Shown here one piece after another: positions 1 through 9,210 of a stretch of DNA of 64,000 bases. The DNA is from CAWAPS01 sp963783945 (GTDB lineage: Bacteria; Actinomycetota; Acidimicrobiia; Acidimicrobiales; Palsa-688): positions 248,001 through 312,000 of the forward strand of contig CAWAPS010000024.1 in the NCBI GenBank assembly GCA_963783945.1, given 5' to 3'. Below the pieces are notes generated by a model, which did not search any database, was not told the origin of the DNA, and saw only the letters and a program-made list of their open reading frames with translations. The number at the start of each line of letters is the position of its first letter. The first letter of the stretch is position 1. A program made the translations under genes and the position numbers.

Positions 1-29
1 CGCGAGCCGCAGTAGGGCCGGCTTCGACG

Positions 30-1583
30 ATGTCTCTCCGGGCCCGGCTGCTGCTGGCCGTCGGGGTCGTCGCCCTGCTCGCTCTGCTGGCGGCCGACGT
101 GGCCACCTACTCGTCACTGCGGTCCTTTCTGCTCGGTCGCATCGACCAGGAGCTTCAGGCGGCGCATCAGCCGATCGAGGCTGCCCTCGACGGCAGCGGC
201 CCCCAGGGGGGACCCGGGGGTCCGGCCGGGCCGGGAGCCAGCGGGGACGGGGGCGGCGCCGGCGCGGCGGGAGTGACTGGCCCGGACTCGAGCCAGCTCG
301 CCAACGTGGCGCCCGGAATGTTCGTCAAGGTGACCAGGCCGGACGGAACGCTGGTGGGTCTGCAGAAGTACTACCGGCCCGGAGAGTTCGGGGAAACCCC
401 GCAGCAACCCCGGCTGCCGGGGAAGATCACCGGTTTCTCCACCGCGACCAACCCGGGCACCGAGGCGACGAAGTACTTCAACGCCAAGTCGCAGGCGGCG
501 GGAGGCCCGTCCTTTCGGGTGCGGGCGTCACAGCTGCCGAACGGGGACATCCTGGTCCTCGCCCTGCCCCTCTCGGATGCGACGAGCACGCTGGACCGCC
601 TTCTCTTGATTGAGCTGGCCGTCACTGGTGGCGCGCTGGTGCTGGCGGGGGCGGTGGGGTGGTGGCTGGTGCGCGTCGGCCTGCGCCCTCTCGCGGCTAT
701 AGAACGCACCGCGGTCACTGTCGCCGGCGGCGAACTGGGTCACCGGGTGCCGGGCGAGTCGGACCGGACCGAGGTCGGTCGTCTCGCCGGGGCGCTTAAT
801 GTCATGCTCGGCCGCATCGAGTCGGCGTTCGGCGCCCGTGACGCCACCGAGGCGAAGCTGCGGCGTTCTGAAGGCCGGATGCGCACGTTCGTCGCCGACG
901 CTTCCCATGAGCTGCGCACCCCGCTCACCGCGGTGTCGGCGTACGCCGAGCTGTTCGAGCGGGGCGCCGACCGCCGGCCTGAGGACCTGGGCCGGGTCAT
1001 GTCCGGCATCAGGATCGAAACGTCGCGCATGAGCCATCTGATCGACGATCTGCTCCTGCTGGCCCGGATGGACGAAGGCCGGCCCCTCGAGAAAAAGCCG
1101 CTGGAAATGGTGGGCCTGGCCGCGGAGGCAGTCGAGGCGGCGTCCACAGTGGGGCCCGAGTGGCCGGTCCACATGGAGGCCCACGAACCGGTCGAGGTCC
1201 TCGGCGATCGGGCTCGCCTGCGGCAGGTGCTGGACAACCTCTTGGGCAACGTTCGCGCCCACACCCCGCCGGGGACGACGGCCACGGTTCGGGTGTCCCG
1301 CGACGGTGAGTTCGCGGTCTGCGAAGTGGAGGACGACGGGCCGGGCATCCCGCCGGAGCACGTGGCCCGGCTGTTCGAGCGATTTTACCGGTCGGATGCA
1401 TCTCGTTCGCGTTCGAGCGGCGGCACCGGTCTCGGCTTGTCCATAGTGGCCGCCATTACAGAAGCTCACGGGGGTACGGCGTCGGCCCGGCCGGGACACG
1501 GCGGAGGCAGCGTTTTTGTCGTGCATCTGCCGGTATTGGATACGGCATTAGACGCCTCGGGCGGGGCCCGCGACGCCGATTGA
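30..1583 (+). CDS. HAMP-domain sensor histidine kinase
   Basis: Membrane sensor kinase of the OmpR-partner type (517 aa). An N-terminal membrane segment (about residues 6-28) precedes a Gly/Pro-rich extracytoplasmic sensor region. A second TM (about 190-214) is followed by a HAMP domain, a HisKA domain with phospho-acceptor His293 in DASHELRTPLT, and a HATPase with DNLLGN, DDGPGIP and GTGLGLSIV boxes. The usual companion response regulator is not downstream, so it probably lies just upstream of the window. The two glycosyltransferases that follow suggest a link to envelope glycosylation, but this is inference. The start is the first ATG in the window and could lie further upstream. Confidence 0.93.
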   Translation: MSLRARLLLAVGVVALLALLAADVATYSSLRSFLLGRIDQELQAAHQPIEAALDGSGPQGGPGGPAGPGASGDGGGAGAAGVTGPDSSQLANVAPGMFVKVTRPDGTLVGLQKYYRPGEFGETPQQPRLPGKITGFSTATNPGTEATKYFNAKSQAAGGPSFRVRASQLPNGDILVLALPLSDATSTLDRLLLIELAVTGGALVLAGAVGWWLVRVGLRPLAAIERTAVTVAGGELGHRVPGESDRTEVGRLAGALNVMLGRIESAFGARDATEAKLRRSEGRMRTFVADASHELRTPLTAVSAYAELFERGADRRPEDLGRVMSGIRIETSRMSHLIDDLLLLARMDEGRPLEKKPLEMVGLAAEAVEAASTVGPEWPVHMEAHEPVEVLGDRARLRQVLDNLLGNVRAHTPPGTTATVRVSRDGEFAVCEVEDDGPGIPPEHVARLFERFYRSDASRSRSSGGTGLGLSIVAAITEAHGGTASARPGHGGGSVFVVHLPVLDTALDASGGARDAD

Positions 1584-1676
1584 TTTCCCTTCGGGGGAGC
1601 ACTCCTCCGATTACTTGTGCGCCGCCGCTCAGCGACGCCACAGCCCGGATTCAGAACCGGGGCTCACGCTTAGGGC

Positions 1677-2516
1677 ATGTCCATCACAGCAACCCTCGAG
1701 CACCCGGCCGAACCGGCACCTCCACCTCCGACTGTCGAGGTGGTGATCCCCGTATTCAACGAGGAGCGCGACCTCGACCGAAATGTTCGGCGGCTGCGGG
1801 GCTATCTGGACAGACATTTTCCTCTGGCCGCGATCGTCACCATCGCCGACAACGCCAGCACCGATGAGACCTGGGCCATCGCCCAGAGCCTGGCCCGCAC
1901 CGTGCGGGGGGTCCGTGCCGTCCATCTGGACGAAAAGGGCCGGGGCCGAGCGGTGAAGCGGGTTTGGGCCTCGTCCGAGGCCTTTGTGGTCGCGTACATG
2001 GATGTAGACCTGGCAACCGGCTTGGACGCCCTCCTCCCGCTTGTCGCTCCCCTCCTGTCAGGACATGCCGAGGTGGCGATCGGATCACGGCTGGCGGCGG
2101 GCGCCCGCGTGGTGCGGGGCCCGAAGCGCGAGATCATCTCCCGCTGCTACAACCTGATCGTCCGGGCCACGTTGAGGAGCCGGTTCACTGACGCTCAGTG
2201 CGGGTTCAAAGCGGTACGCACCGACGTGGCAAAGACGTTTCTCCCCCTCGTCGAAGACGACGATTGGTTCTTCGATACGGAGCTACTGGTCTTGACCGAG
2301 CGGGCCGGGCTTCGAATCCACGAGGTGGCCGTCGACTGGGTTGAGGACCCCGATTCCCGCGTAGATATCGCCCGTACCGCGGCACAGGATCTGCGCGGGA
2401 TCTGGCGTCTCATCTGGTCCAGGCCTGGCCGACAGCACGGCCCCACCGGGCCCGACGCTCTCCCGACCGCGATCGAACGCCCGGAGCAGCCCGCGGTGGC
2501 GGAAACCGCTCGATGA
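1677..2516 (+). CDS. Family 2 glycosyltransferase (dolichyl/polyprenyl-phosphate sugar synthase-like)
   Basis: GT-A fold glycosyltransferase of 279 aa. It has the N-terminal VVIPVFNEE nucleotide-sugar motif, DNASTDET, and a DVD metal-binding motif at residues 109-111. CGFKAVRTD and a WFFDTELL segment are typical of DPM1/ALG5-like enzymes that charge a polyprenyl phosphate. It lacks the C-terminal membrane domain of many bacterial relatives. Its stop overlaps the start of the next gene (ATGA). The neighbour is a PMT-like enzyme that uses lipid-linked sugars, so the pair plausibly supplies and transfers one sugar. Donor and acceptor are unknown. Confidence 0.9.
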   Translation: MSITATLEHPAEPAPPPPTVEVVIPVFNEERDLDRNVRRLRGYLDRHFPLAAIVTIADNASTDETWAIAQSLARTVRGVRAVHLDEKGRGRAVKRVWASSEAFVVAYMDVDLATGLDALLPLVAPLLSGHAEVAIGSRLAAGARVVRGPKREIISRCYNLIVRATLRSRFTDAQCGFKAVRTDVAKTFLPLVEDDDWFFDTELLVLTERAGLRIHEVAVDWVEDPDSRVDIARTAAQDLRGIWRLIWSRPGRQHGPTGPDALPTAIERPEQPAVAETAR

Positions 2517-4660
2517 GCGCCACCGTTGTGACGCCGGCAGAGGTCCGGGGCGGAAACCGGGCCATTGCCGTTACCGCCCGGTCGGGCTGGCTGCACCGGC
2601 TGTGGCGGGGGCGAAGCGATGACGCGCCGTGGGTCCGTCCGGCTCTACTGGCCCTCCTGATCGCTACCGCGGGCCTGTACCTCTGGGGGCTCGGCGCATC
2701 CGGGTGGGCGAACAGCTTCTACACTGCGGCGGTACAGGCCGGAACCAAGAGCTGGAAGGCGTTCTTCTTCGGCTCTTTCGACGCTTCGAACTTCATCACC
2801 GTCGACAAGTCCCCGGGCGCACTGTGGGTGATGGAGATCTCGGCCCGCATATTCGGGCTCAACTCGTGGAGCCTGCTCGTGCCTCAGGCACTCGAGGGCA
2901 TAGGAACGGTAGGCCTCCTGTACCTCACGGTACGCCGCTGGTTCTCGCCCGCCGCCGGCCTGGCGGCCGGGCTCATCGTCGCCATCACCCCGGTGGCGGC
3001 CCTGATGTTCCGGTTCAACAACCCCGATGCGCTTATGGTTCTTCTCCTGACCGGGGCCGCGTACGCGACGGTCCGCGGAATCGAGGACGGCCGGGCCCGC
3101 TGGATGCTCACCGCAGGGAGCCTCATAGGCTTCGCGTTTCTGGCCAAGATGCTCGAGGCCTTTCTCATCGTTCCGGCTGTCGGTCTCGCCTATGTCGTAG
3201 CGGCTCGGGGCACCCTGCCCCACCGGATCCGTCAGCTCTTCTACGGGCTGGCGGCGATGGTGGTCTCGGCCGGCTGGTGGGTGGTGACGGTTCAGCTGAT
3301 CCCCGCAGCCGACCGGCCCTACATCGGCGGGTCGCAAGACAACTCACTGTGGAACCTCATCTTCGGCTACAACGGTTTCGGCCGCTTGAGCGGCAACGAA
3401 ACCGGGAGTGTCGGGGGACAGCCGGGTGGCGGCGGCGGCCAGTGGGGACCGACGGGGCTAACCCGCCTCTTCGGGGCGGAGATGGGGACCCAGATATCCT
3501 GGTTGCTTCCGGCCGCCCTCGGGCTCTTAGCCGTCGGGCTGGTGGTGACGTGGAGGACCGGCCGGCGCAACCGCACCCGGGCCGCCCTTCTTTTGTGGGG
3601 CGGCTGGTTGGTGGTGACCGGCCTGGCCTTCAGCCTCGGGCGGGGCATCATCCACCCGTACTACACGGTGGCACTGGCTCCGGCCATCGGGGCGGTCATC
3701 GGCATCGGGGGGAGCATCCTGTGGGCTCGCCGGCAGCACTGGGCCGCACGCGGTGCCATGGCCGCGACCGTTCTGGTGACTGCGATCTGGTCGGACGCCC
3801 TGCTCGATCGCACCCCGAACTGGCTGCCTTGGCTGCGGTCGGTGATCATCGGTGCCGGGGCCATGGCCGCAGTCGGGCTCATGCTGTGGCCGCTCGTGAA
3901 GGGCCGTTTCCGCACGCTGATCGCCGCGGCATCGATCGTCGCCGGCCTGGCCGGCCCCTTCGCCTACACCCTCGACACCGTCAACATTGCGCACTCGGGC
4001 GCCATACCCACCGCCGGGCCGGCCGGCGGATCCACGGGCGCCGGGCCGGGCGGACTCGGCGGGCGGGGGGGCTTCGCTGGAGCGGCTCGAGGGACCACCG
4101 CCGGCGGCCCGACCTCGGCCGGCAGCGCGACCCGGGCCGGCAGCACGACCGGTGGCGCCAGCGCCGGCGGAGGCGCCGGAGCCGGTCCCGGTCCGGGAAT
4201 CGGGATTCCCGGGTCGGCCGGCTCCGGACAGGCGGCGGCGAACGGCGGCTTTCGTCCGGGCGGCGCCGGCGGAGGCGGGGCTGGAGGCGGCCTGCTGAAC
4301 GCCAGCGAGCCGAGCAAGGCGCTGACCGCACTCCTGGAAAAGGACTCGTCCCACTACACGTGGGCGGCCGCCACCGTGGGCGCCAACGAGGCGGCCGGCT
4401 ACCAACTGGCCACCGGCGACGCGGTGATGGCCATAGGGGGGTTCAACGGGACTGACCCGTACCCCACTCTCGCCGAGTTCGAAGCGCTCGTCCACCAGGG
4501 CAAGGTCCACTACTTCATCGCTGGTAGCACGGCCGGCCCTGGAGGTGGAGGCCAAAGCTCGGCATCGTCGGCGATCGCGTCCTGGGTGACCAGCCACTTC
4601 ACGTCCACCAGCGTGGGCGGGGTGACGGTGTACGACCTGACATCATCTGCGGCCGGATGA
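2513..4660 (+). CDS. Family 39 (ArnT/PMT-like) membrane glycosyltransferase
   Basis: Polytopic membrane glycosyltransferase (715 aa) with about 11-12 hydrophobic segments. An early acidic loop (FGSFDASNFITVDKSP) is typical of the actinobacterial ArnT/PMT group, which move sugar from a polyprenyl-phosphate carrier to an acceptor outside the membrane. Residues about 490-596 form an extremely Gly/Ala/Ser-rich low-complexity linker. A small folded C-terminal domain of about 110 residues follows, as in mycobacterial and streptomycete relatives. It overlaps the preceding GT2 gene by 4 bp. A 22/26-bp tandem array starts about 20 bp after the stop. Confidence 0.88.
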   Translation: MSATVVTPAEVRGGNRAIAVTARSGWLHRLWRGRSDDAPWVRPALLALLIATAGLYLWGLGASGWANSFYTAAVQAGTKSWKAFFFGSFDASNFITVDKSPGALWVMEISARIFGLNSWSLLVPQALEGIGTVGLLYLTVRRWFSPAAGLAAGLIVAITPVAALMFRFNNPDALMVLLLTGAAYATVRGIEDGRARWMLTAGSLIGFAFLAKMLEAFLIVPAVGLAYVVAARGTLPHRIRQLFYGLAAMVVSAGWWVVTVQLIPAADRPYIGGSQDNSLWNLIFGYNGFGRLSGNETGSVGGQPGGGGGQWGPTGLTRLFGAEMGTQISWLLPAALGLLAVGLVVTWRTGRRNRTRAALLLWGGWLVVTGLAFSLGRGIIHPYYTVALAPAIGAVIGIGGSILWARRQHWAARGAMAATVLVTAIWSDALLDRTPNWLPWLRSVIIGAGAMAAVGLMLWPLVKGRFRTLIAAASIVAGLAGPFAYTLDTVNIAHSGAIPTAGPAGGSTGAGPGGLGGRGGFAGAARGTTAGGPTSAGSATRAGSTTGGASAGGGAGAGPGPGIGIPGSAGSGQAAANGGFRPGGAGGGGAGGGLLNASEPSKALTALLEKDSSHYTWAAATVGANEAAGYQLATGDAVMAIGGFNGTDPYPTLAEFEALVHQGKVHYFIAGSTAGPGGGGQSSASSAIASWVTSHFTSTSVGGVTVYDLTSSAAG

Positions 4661-4682
4661 TCCCCGCCGGGCGGCCCGGACT

Positions 4683-4934
4683 GGCACTCCGGGTCGCCGG
4701 GACGGCACTCCGGGTCGTCCGGAACGGCACTCCGGGTCGTCCGGAACGGCACTCCGGGTCGCCCGGAACGGCACTCCGGGTCGCCCGGAACGGCACTCGG
4801 CCGGACCCGCCCGCAACCGCACTCCGCCGGACCCGCCCGCAACCGCACTCCGCCGGACCCGCCCGCAACCGCACTCCGCCGGACCCGCCCGCAACCGCAC
4901 TCCGCCGGACCCGCCCGGAACGGCACTCCGTAAC
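4683..4934. repeat. Tandem array, 22-bp units followed by 26-bp units
   Basis: Five near-identical units of 21-22 bp (core GGCACTCCGGGTCG) from 4683 to 4791 are followed by five units of 26 bp (core CGCACTCCGCCGGACCCGCC) from 4792 to 4921. A final partial unit runs to about 4934. The array fills most of the 4661-5012 gap, in which I see no gene. Both unit types share CACTCCG, so the longer one may derive from the shorter. No spacers are present, so it is not CRISPR. Part of the array could fold as RNA 3' to the glycosyltransferase mRNA. Confidence 0.9.
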
Positions 4935-5012
4935 GCCTCGACCCGGCGCTCACAGCTTGCACCCAGGAAACCCTTCGGTTGCGTTCAGCTGGAACCGTCA
5001 CGCTGCAAGAGC

Positions 5013-6392
5013 ATGAACGCCATGACGGACCGACCCGGTACGGTACTGCCGTCGTCGCACCCGCCGTTCCGCGAGCGGCGTCCCCGGCGCCGGGCCATCG
5101 ACGGGGCCGCCGCGGTGGTGGCGCTCGGGCTGGCCGGCACGGTGGCCCTGGCCGTGGGCTCCGAACCGAGCGGCGCGCTGTCCGCACCAGGAGGCGTCGC
5201 CACGTTCGCCGGCGAAGTGGCCGGGCTGACGGGCACCTTCCTGCTCCTGGTCATGGTTCTCCTTATCGCCCGCATACCGATCGTGGAGCGGACCGTCGGT
5301 CAGGACCGCCTGCTGCGGTGGCACCGCCTCCTCGGGCAGTGGCCCATCTACCTGATCGCCGCCCATGCCGTCCTCATCACCATCGGCTACGCCCAACAGG
5401 CCCGGACCGGGCCGTGGCACCAGTTCGCCATCCTGGTCGGGCAATACCCCGATGTGCTGGCCGCCACCGTGGCGTTCGGCCTGCTGGTGCTGGCGGGGCT
5501 CACTTCCATACGGGCGGCCCGCCGCCGGATGCGCTACGAGACCTGGTGGGCCATCCACCTGTACACGTACCTGGCCCTGGCCCTGGCGTTTTCCCACCAG
5601 CTGGCCAACGGGGTGGCGTTCGTCGGCCACCCGCTGACCCGGGCGGTCTGGGCGGCGCTGTGGGCCGCAACTGCAGGGACGGTGCTGGTATTTCGGGTCG
5701 TGCTGCCCTTAGCCCGCAGCGTGTGGCACGGCTTGCGGGTGGTGGGAGTCCACGAGGAGGCTCCCGGGGTGGTGTCCGTCGTGTGCTCCGGGCGCCACGT
5801 CGAGCGCCTGGGCGTGGCCGGGGGCCAGTTTTTCCAGTGGCGGTTCCTGACCCCCGGCATTTGGTGGCAAGCCCATCCGTACTCCCTGTCGGCCATGCCG
5901 CAGCGAGGACACATGCGGGTGACGGTGAAGGCTCTCGGCGACCACTCGACCAAGCTGTCACGGCTCCCGCTCGGCACCAGGGTGGCGGTCGAAGGACCCT
6001 ACGGGGCGTTCACCCGCCACGCTCGATCGACCGACAAGCTGCTGTTGGTGGGGGCAGGTGTCGGAATCACGCCGGTGCGAGCTCTGCTCGAAGACCTCGA
6101 TCGGGCCGTCGACGTCGTGGTGTTGTCGAGGGCGTCCAGCCCTGAGCAGCTTCTTTTTCAAGGCGAGGTGCGCACGCTGGTCCAACGGCGTGGAGGCCGG
6201 TTGTACGAGTTGGTGGGCTCAAGGGGGCAACACCCGCTCGACTACCGGCAACTGCGGGAGATGATTCCCGACATCGCCGAACGTGACGTGTACGTGTGCG
6301 GCCCGGAGCAGCTCAACCAGACCGTTGTCGGCGCGGCCCGCCGGCTCGGAGTTCCGGACGAGCGCATCCATTGCGAGCAATTCCAGTTTTGA
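5013..6392 (+). CDS. Ferric-reductase-like transmembrane flavin oxidoreductase
   Basis: Membrane electron-transfer protein (459 aa). The N-terminal half is a ferric-reductase-type domain with about six TM helices and paired histidines (WHRLLGQWP, HLYTY) suited to heme. The C-terminal half is a ferredoxin-NADP reductase module: the FAD motif reads HPYSLSAMP near residue 288, the nucleotide motif GAGVGITPVRALL lies near 347, and VYVCGPEQL closes the domain. The usual Arg of RxYS is His here. It should move electrons from NAD(P)H to heme across the membrane. The FMN-binding protein and ApbE downstream indicate a flavin-based extracytoplasmic relay. A second ATG at 5022 is an alternative start. 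Confidence 0.9.
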   Translation: MNAMTDRPGTVLPSSHPPFRERRPRRRAIDGAAAVVALGLAGTVALAVGSEPSGALSAPGGVATFAGEVAGLTGTFLLLVMVLLIARIPIVERTVGQDRLLRWHRLLGQWPIYLIAAHAVLITIGYAQQARTGPWHQFAILVGQYPDVLAATVAFGLLVLAGLTSIRAARRRMRYETWWAIHLYTYLALALAFSHQLANGVAFVGHPLTRAVWAALWAATAGTVLVFRVVLPLARSVWHGLRVVGVHEEAPGVVSVVCSGRHVERLGVAGGQFFQWRFLTPGIWWQAHPYSLSAMPQRGHMRVTVKALGDHSTKLSRLPLGTRVAVEGPYGAFTRHARSTDKLLLVGAGVGITPVRALLEDLDRAVDVVVLSRASSPEQLLFQGEVRTLVQRRGGRLYELVGSRGQHPLDYRQLREMIPDIAERDVYVCGPEQLNQTVVGAARRLGVPDERIHCEQFQF

Positions 6393-6423
6393 TCACCGTC
6401 CCGTCCCCCGGAAATCCTGCGAC

Positions 6424-6963
6424 ATGAAACGCGGCCTGGTCGCGCTCGGATCCACGGCCACGGGGCTGGCCCTCTTGTTCAGCTACCACAGCCACCCGGC
6501 CGAGGTGCGAAGCGCAACCCCGTCGGCGGCCGGATCACCGCCCGACACGACGTCTCCCCCGGCTTCGTCGCCGGCGGCCAACCGCGACCGGGGACAGGCC
6601 CCGTCGCCGGCTACCGCACCCGGGTCGACGCCTTCCACGCCTTCCACGCCTTCCACGCCTTCCACCACTGCCCCGGCGGCGGCCCCCCGGACGGCCACTG
6701 GCTCCGACGTCCAGTACCGCTTCGGCGACATCGAGGTCCAGGTGACCGAGTCGGGATCGAGGATCACCAACGTCTCGGTGGTGCGCAATGACTCCCCGGA
6801 CGCCCGGTCCTACCAGATCAACTCGCAAGCCGTGCCGGTGCTCGAACAGGAAACGATCAGTGCCGGTTCGGCCCAGATCGACGCCGTTTCGGGCGCGACC
6901 TATACGAGCGACGCCTACCTCCAGTCGCTCCAGTCAGCCATCGATCAACTGGGGACGCCGTGA
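6424..6963 (+). CDS. FMN-binding domain protein (flavinylated electron carrier)
   Basis: Small exported or membrane-anchored protein (179 aa). A signal/anchor helix follows the start MKRGLVALGS. A Pro/Ser/Thr-rich linker contains four copies of STP (9-bp DNA repeats near 6630-6665). The C-terminal FMN-binding domain carries DAVSGATYTSDAY. Thr159 in SGAT is the expected site of covalent FMN attachment by ApbE, as in NqrC/RnfG-type domains. I chose the internal ATG at 6424 because translation upstream is not signal-like and overlaps the reductase. ApbE follows with a GTGA overlap, so the modifying enzyme and its probable substrate are co-translated. Confidence 0.9.
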   Translation: MKRGLVALGSTATGLALLFSYHSHPAEVRSATPSAAGSPPDTTSPPASSPAANRDRGQAPSPATAPGSTPSTPSTPSTPSTTAPAAAPRTATGSDVQYRFGDIEVQVTESGSRITNVSVVRNDSPDARSYQINSQAVPVLEQETISAGSAQIDAVSGATYTSDAYLQSLQSAIDQLGTP

Positions 6964-7772
6964 CCGAAACCGCCACGGAGTCCCATCCGGCCGGCCTCAC
7001 ACCGGTCAGAAGGCAAGAGGCGGTGATGGGAACGATCGTCTCTTTCGACGTCCGCGCCGCACCCGGGCGCAACCAAACATACCTGGCGTTAGCCGAAGCC
7101 CGGGCCGTGCTGCACCGGGCGGACGCGGTGTTCAGTCTGTGGAAACCGCAGAGCCCCATGAGCCGGCTCCGTCGAGGCGAGCTCGACCTGGCCGATGCTC
7201 CGGGCGACGTGGTCGAGGTACTGGAACGCTGCCGACTGGCCCGCCAGGCGTCAGCCGGCTGGTTTGATCCGTGGGCCATGCCGGACGGGTTGGATCCCAC
7301 CGGGCTGGTCAAGGGCTGGGCCGCCGAGCGGGCGCTCGACTGCCTGGCTCGCTCCGGGGCGCCTGCTGCCTTGGTCAACGCCGGCGGCGACATCGCCGGG
7401 TTCGGCCGTCCTGACGGCAACCGGTCGTGGCGCGTCGGGATACGGGACCCCCGAACTCCAGGCCGCATAGTGGCGACCGTCGAGGCCGCCGCCGCGGTGG
7501 CCACCTCCGGCCTCTACGAACGCGGACCGCACGTGTTCGACCCCTTCTCCGGCCGCCCGGCCGGGGGCATCGCGTCGGCCACGGTGACCGGCCCTCGGCT
7601 GGACCTGGCGGACGCCATGGCGACCGGGTTGCTGGCAGCCGGAGCGCCGGGGCTGGCCTGGATAGAAGGGACGGACGGCTACGAGGGCTTCCTCGTCCAC
7701 CACGACGGATCACTCGAGCACAGCGCCGGATTCCCTCTCGCACCGGAGGATCCTCTGGCCGGCGCACGATAA
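6960..7772 (+). CDS. apbE: FAD:protein FMN transferase
   Basis: ApbE-family flavin transferase (270 aa). It carries MGTIVSFDV near the N terminus, DPTGLVKGWAAERAL, and NAGGDIAGFG, which form the FAD and metal site of the family. It moves FMN from FAD to a Thr in a [ST]GA[ST]-type motif, which the preceding gene provides. The protein is shorter than the roughly 340 aa of many homologs and lacks a clear lipoprotein signal, so it may act in the cytoplasm or need another export route. It has a GTG start overlapping the upstream stop. Confidence 0.92.
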   Translation: MTETATESHPAGLTPVRRQEAVMGTIVSFDVRAAPGRNQTYLALAEARAVLHRADAVFSLWKPQSPMSRLRRGELDLADAPGDVVEVLERCRLARQASAGWFDPWAMPDGLDPTGLVKGWAAERALDCLARSGAPAALVNAGGDIAGFGRPDGNRSWRVGIRDPRTPGRIVATVEAAAAVATSGLYERGPHVFDPFSGRPAGGIASATVTGPRLDLADAMATGLLAAGAPGLAWIEGTDGYEGFLVHHDGSLEHSAGFPLAPEDPLAGAR

Positions 7773-7812
7773 GCCTCCTGCAGGAGGGCCCACTGGTTGC
7801 CAGACTGGCACG

Positions 7813-9204
7813 GTGGCCGGCGCGAACCTCGAGCGGGGGATATGGTCACCCTCGCGGCGCCGGCTGACCAGTGGCCTGGTCATGACCATAACGATGGTGG
7901 CGTTCGAGAGCCTGTCGGTGGCCACCATCCTCCCCGTCGTCACCCGTCACCTGGGTGATCTCCGGCTCTACGGCTGGGTGTTCAGCGCCTTTTTTCTCGC
8001 CAGCCTGGTGGGGATAGTTATCGGCGGGGCCCTGTGTGACAGAGCCGGCCTGGGGCTGCCCCTGATCGGCGGCCTCGTGCTGTTCGCAGGTGGGCTGGTA
8101 ATCGTGGGAACGGCCGTCGACATGCCGATCCTGGTCGGCGGGCGGGTGGTTCAGGGGCTCGGAGCCGGCACGATCCCGGCGGCCGCCTACGTGGCGATCG
8201 GGCGCTCCTACGCCGAGGAGGCCCGGCCCCGGATGTTTGCCGTCCTGTCGACGGCATGGGTCCTTCCTGGCTTGGTAGGCCCGGTGGTAGCGGCCCAGAT
8301 CGCCCTCCACGCCGGTTGGCGCTGGGTGTTCCTCGGGCTGGTCCCCCTGACCGCGGTAGCCGCGATCGTCACCGTTCCGGCGCTGTCGGGCGTTCCCAGT
8401 CCGGAGGCCAGGGACCCTGGTCCTATTCCGCTCCTGGACGCCTTGGCGGTGGCCGGCGGGGCGGTGCTCGTGCTAGGCGGGCTCACGGTTGGCAACCCGC
8501 TTCCTACGGTGCTTGCCGTCCTGGCCGGCGGCGCGGTGTTGACGGCCGGCGTCCGGAGGCTGACCCCGCCGGGAACTCTGCGGGCCCGCACCGGGGTGGG
8601 CGCCGCTGTGCTGTGCCGGGGCATACTCACCTTCTCGTTCTTCGCCGGCGATGCGTTCGTGCCGCTGACGCTCACTGCTGTTCGGCACACCTCCACCACC
8701 TACGCCGGGCTGACCCTCACGGCGGCCACGATCGCCTGGACGGCCGGCTCGTGGGTGCAGGCCCGGCTCGTGGGTCGGGTCGGCCCGCGGGCCCTGATCG
8801 GTACCGGCCAGGCCGTCGTGCTGGCGGGAGTAGCGGGTTTCGCCGCCATCCTGCTGTCACCCGTCCCGGTTGGCCTGGCCCCCGTTTTCTGGGGCGTCGC
8901 AGGGCTCGGCATCGGGATGGCATATGCTCCGACAACACTGACCGCCCTCGGATGGTCCCGCCCGGGCCAGGAGGGCCGGGCCAGCGCCGCGGTTCAGCTG
9001 ACCGACGTCCTCGGCACCGCGCTCGGCACCGGAACGGCCGGTGCGGCCGTCGCCATCGCCACCCAGCACGGGCATGGGCCTCGGTTGGGCCTGGCGTTCG
9101 GCTTCGGGTCTGCCGCCCTGGTCGGGGTGCTCGGCTTGATTGTGTCCCCGCGCCTGCCGACCCGGACGACGGGGACGGCCGAGGCCGGCCGGCCGGCGAC
9201 CTGA
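7813..9204 (+). CDS. MFS transporter
   Basis: Major facilitator superfamily protein (463 aa) with about 14 hydrophobic segments. A short cytoplasmic N terminus precedes TM1 (VMTITMVAFESLSVATILPVV), and the loop GALCDRAG after TM2 matches the family loop-2 motif. This resembles the multidrug (DHA2/EmrB-like) groups, but the substrate cannot be inferred. The start used is GTG at 7813. It stands alone on its strand and converges with the alcohol dehydrogenase gene 6 bp away. Confidence 0.88.
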   Translation: MAGANLERGIWSPSRRRLTSGLVMTITMVAFESLSVATILPVVTRHLGDLRLYGWVFSAFFLASLVGIVIGGALCDRAGLGLPLIGGLVLFAGGLVIVGTAVDMPILVGGRVVQGLGAGTIPAAAYVAIGRSYAEEARPRMFAVLSTAWVLPGLVGPVVAAQIALHAGWRWVFLGLVPLTAVAAIVTVPALSGVPSPEARDPGPIPLLDALAVAGGAVLVLGGLTVGNPLPTVLAVLAGGAVLTAGVRRLTPPGTLRARTGVGAAVLCRGILTFSFFAGDAFVPLTLTAVRHTSTTYAGLTLTAATIAWTAGSWVQARLVGRVGPRALIGTGQAVVLAGVAGFAAILLSPVPVGLAPVFWGVAGLGIGMAYAPTTLTALGWSRPGQEGRASAAVQLTDVLGTALGTGTAGAAVAIATQHGHGPRLGLAFGFGSAALVGVLGLIVSPRLPTRTTGTAEAGRPAT

Positions 9205-9210
9205 AACACC

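Noticed and set aside
2629..4455. 608-codon frame inside the family 39 glycosyltransferase
   Set aside because: Arg/Pro/Gly-rich shadow of a well-supported gene.
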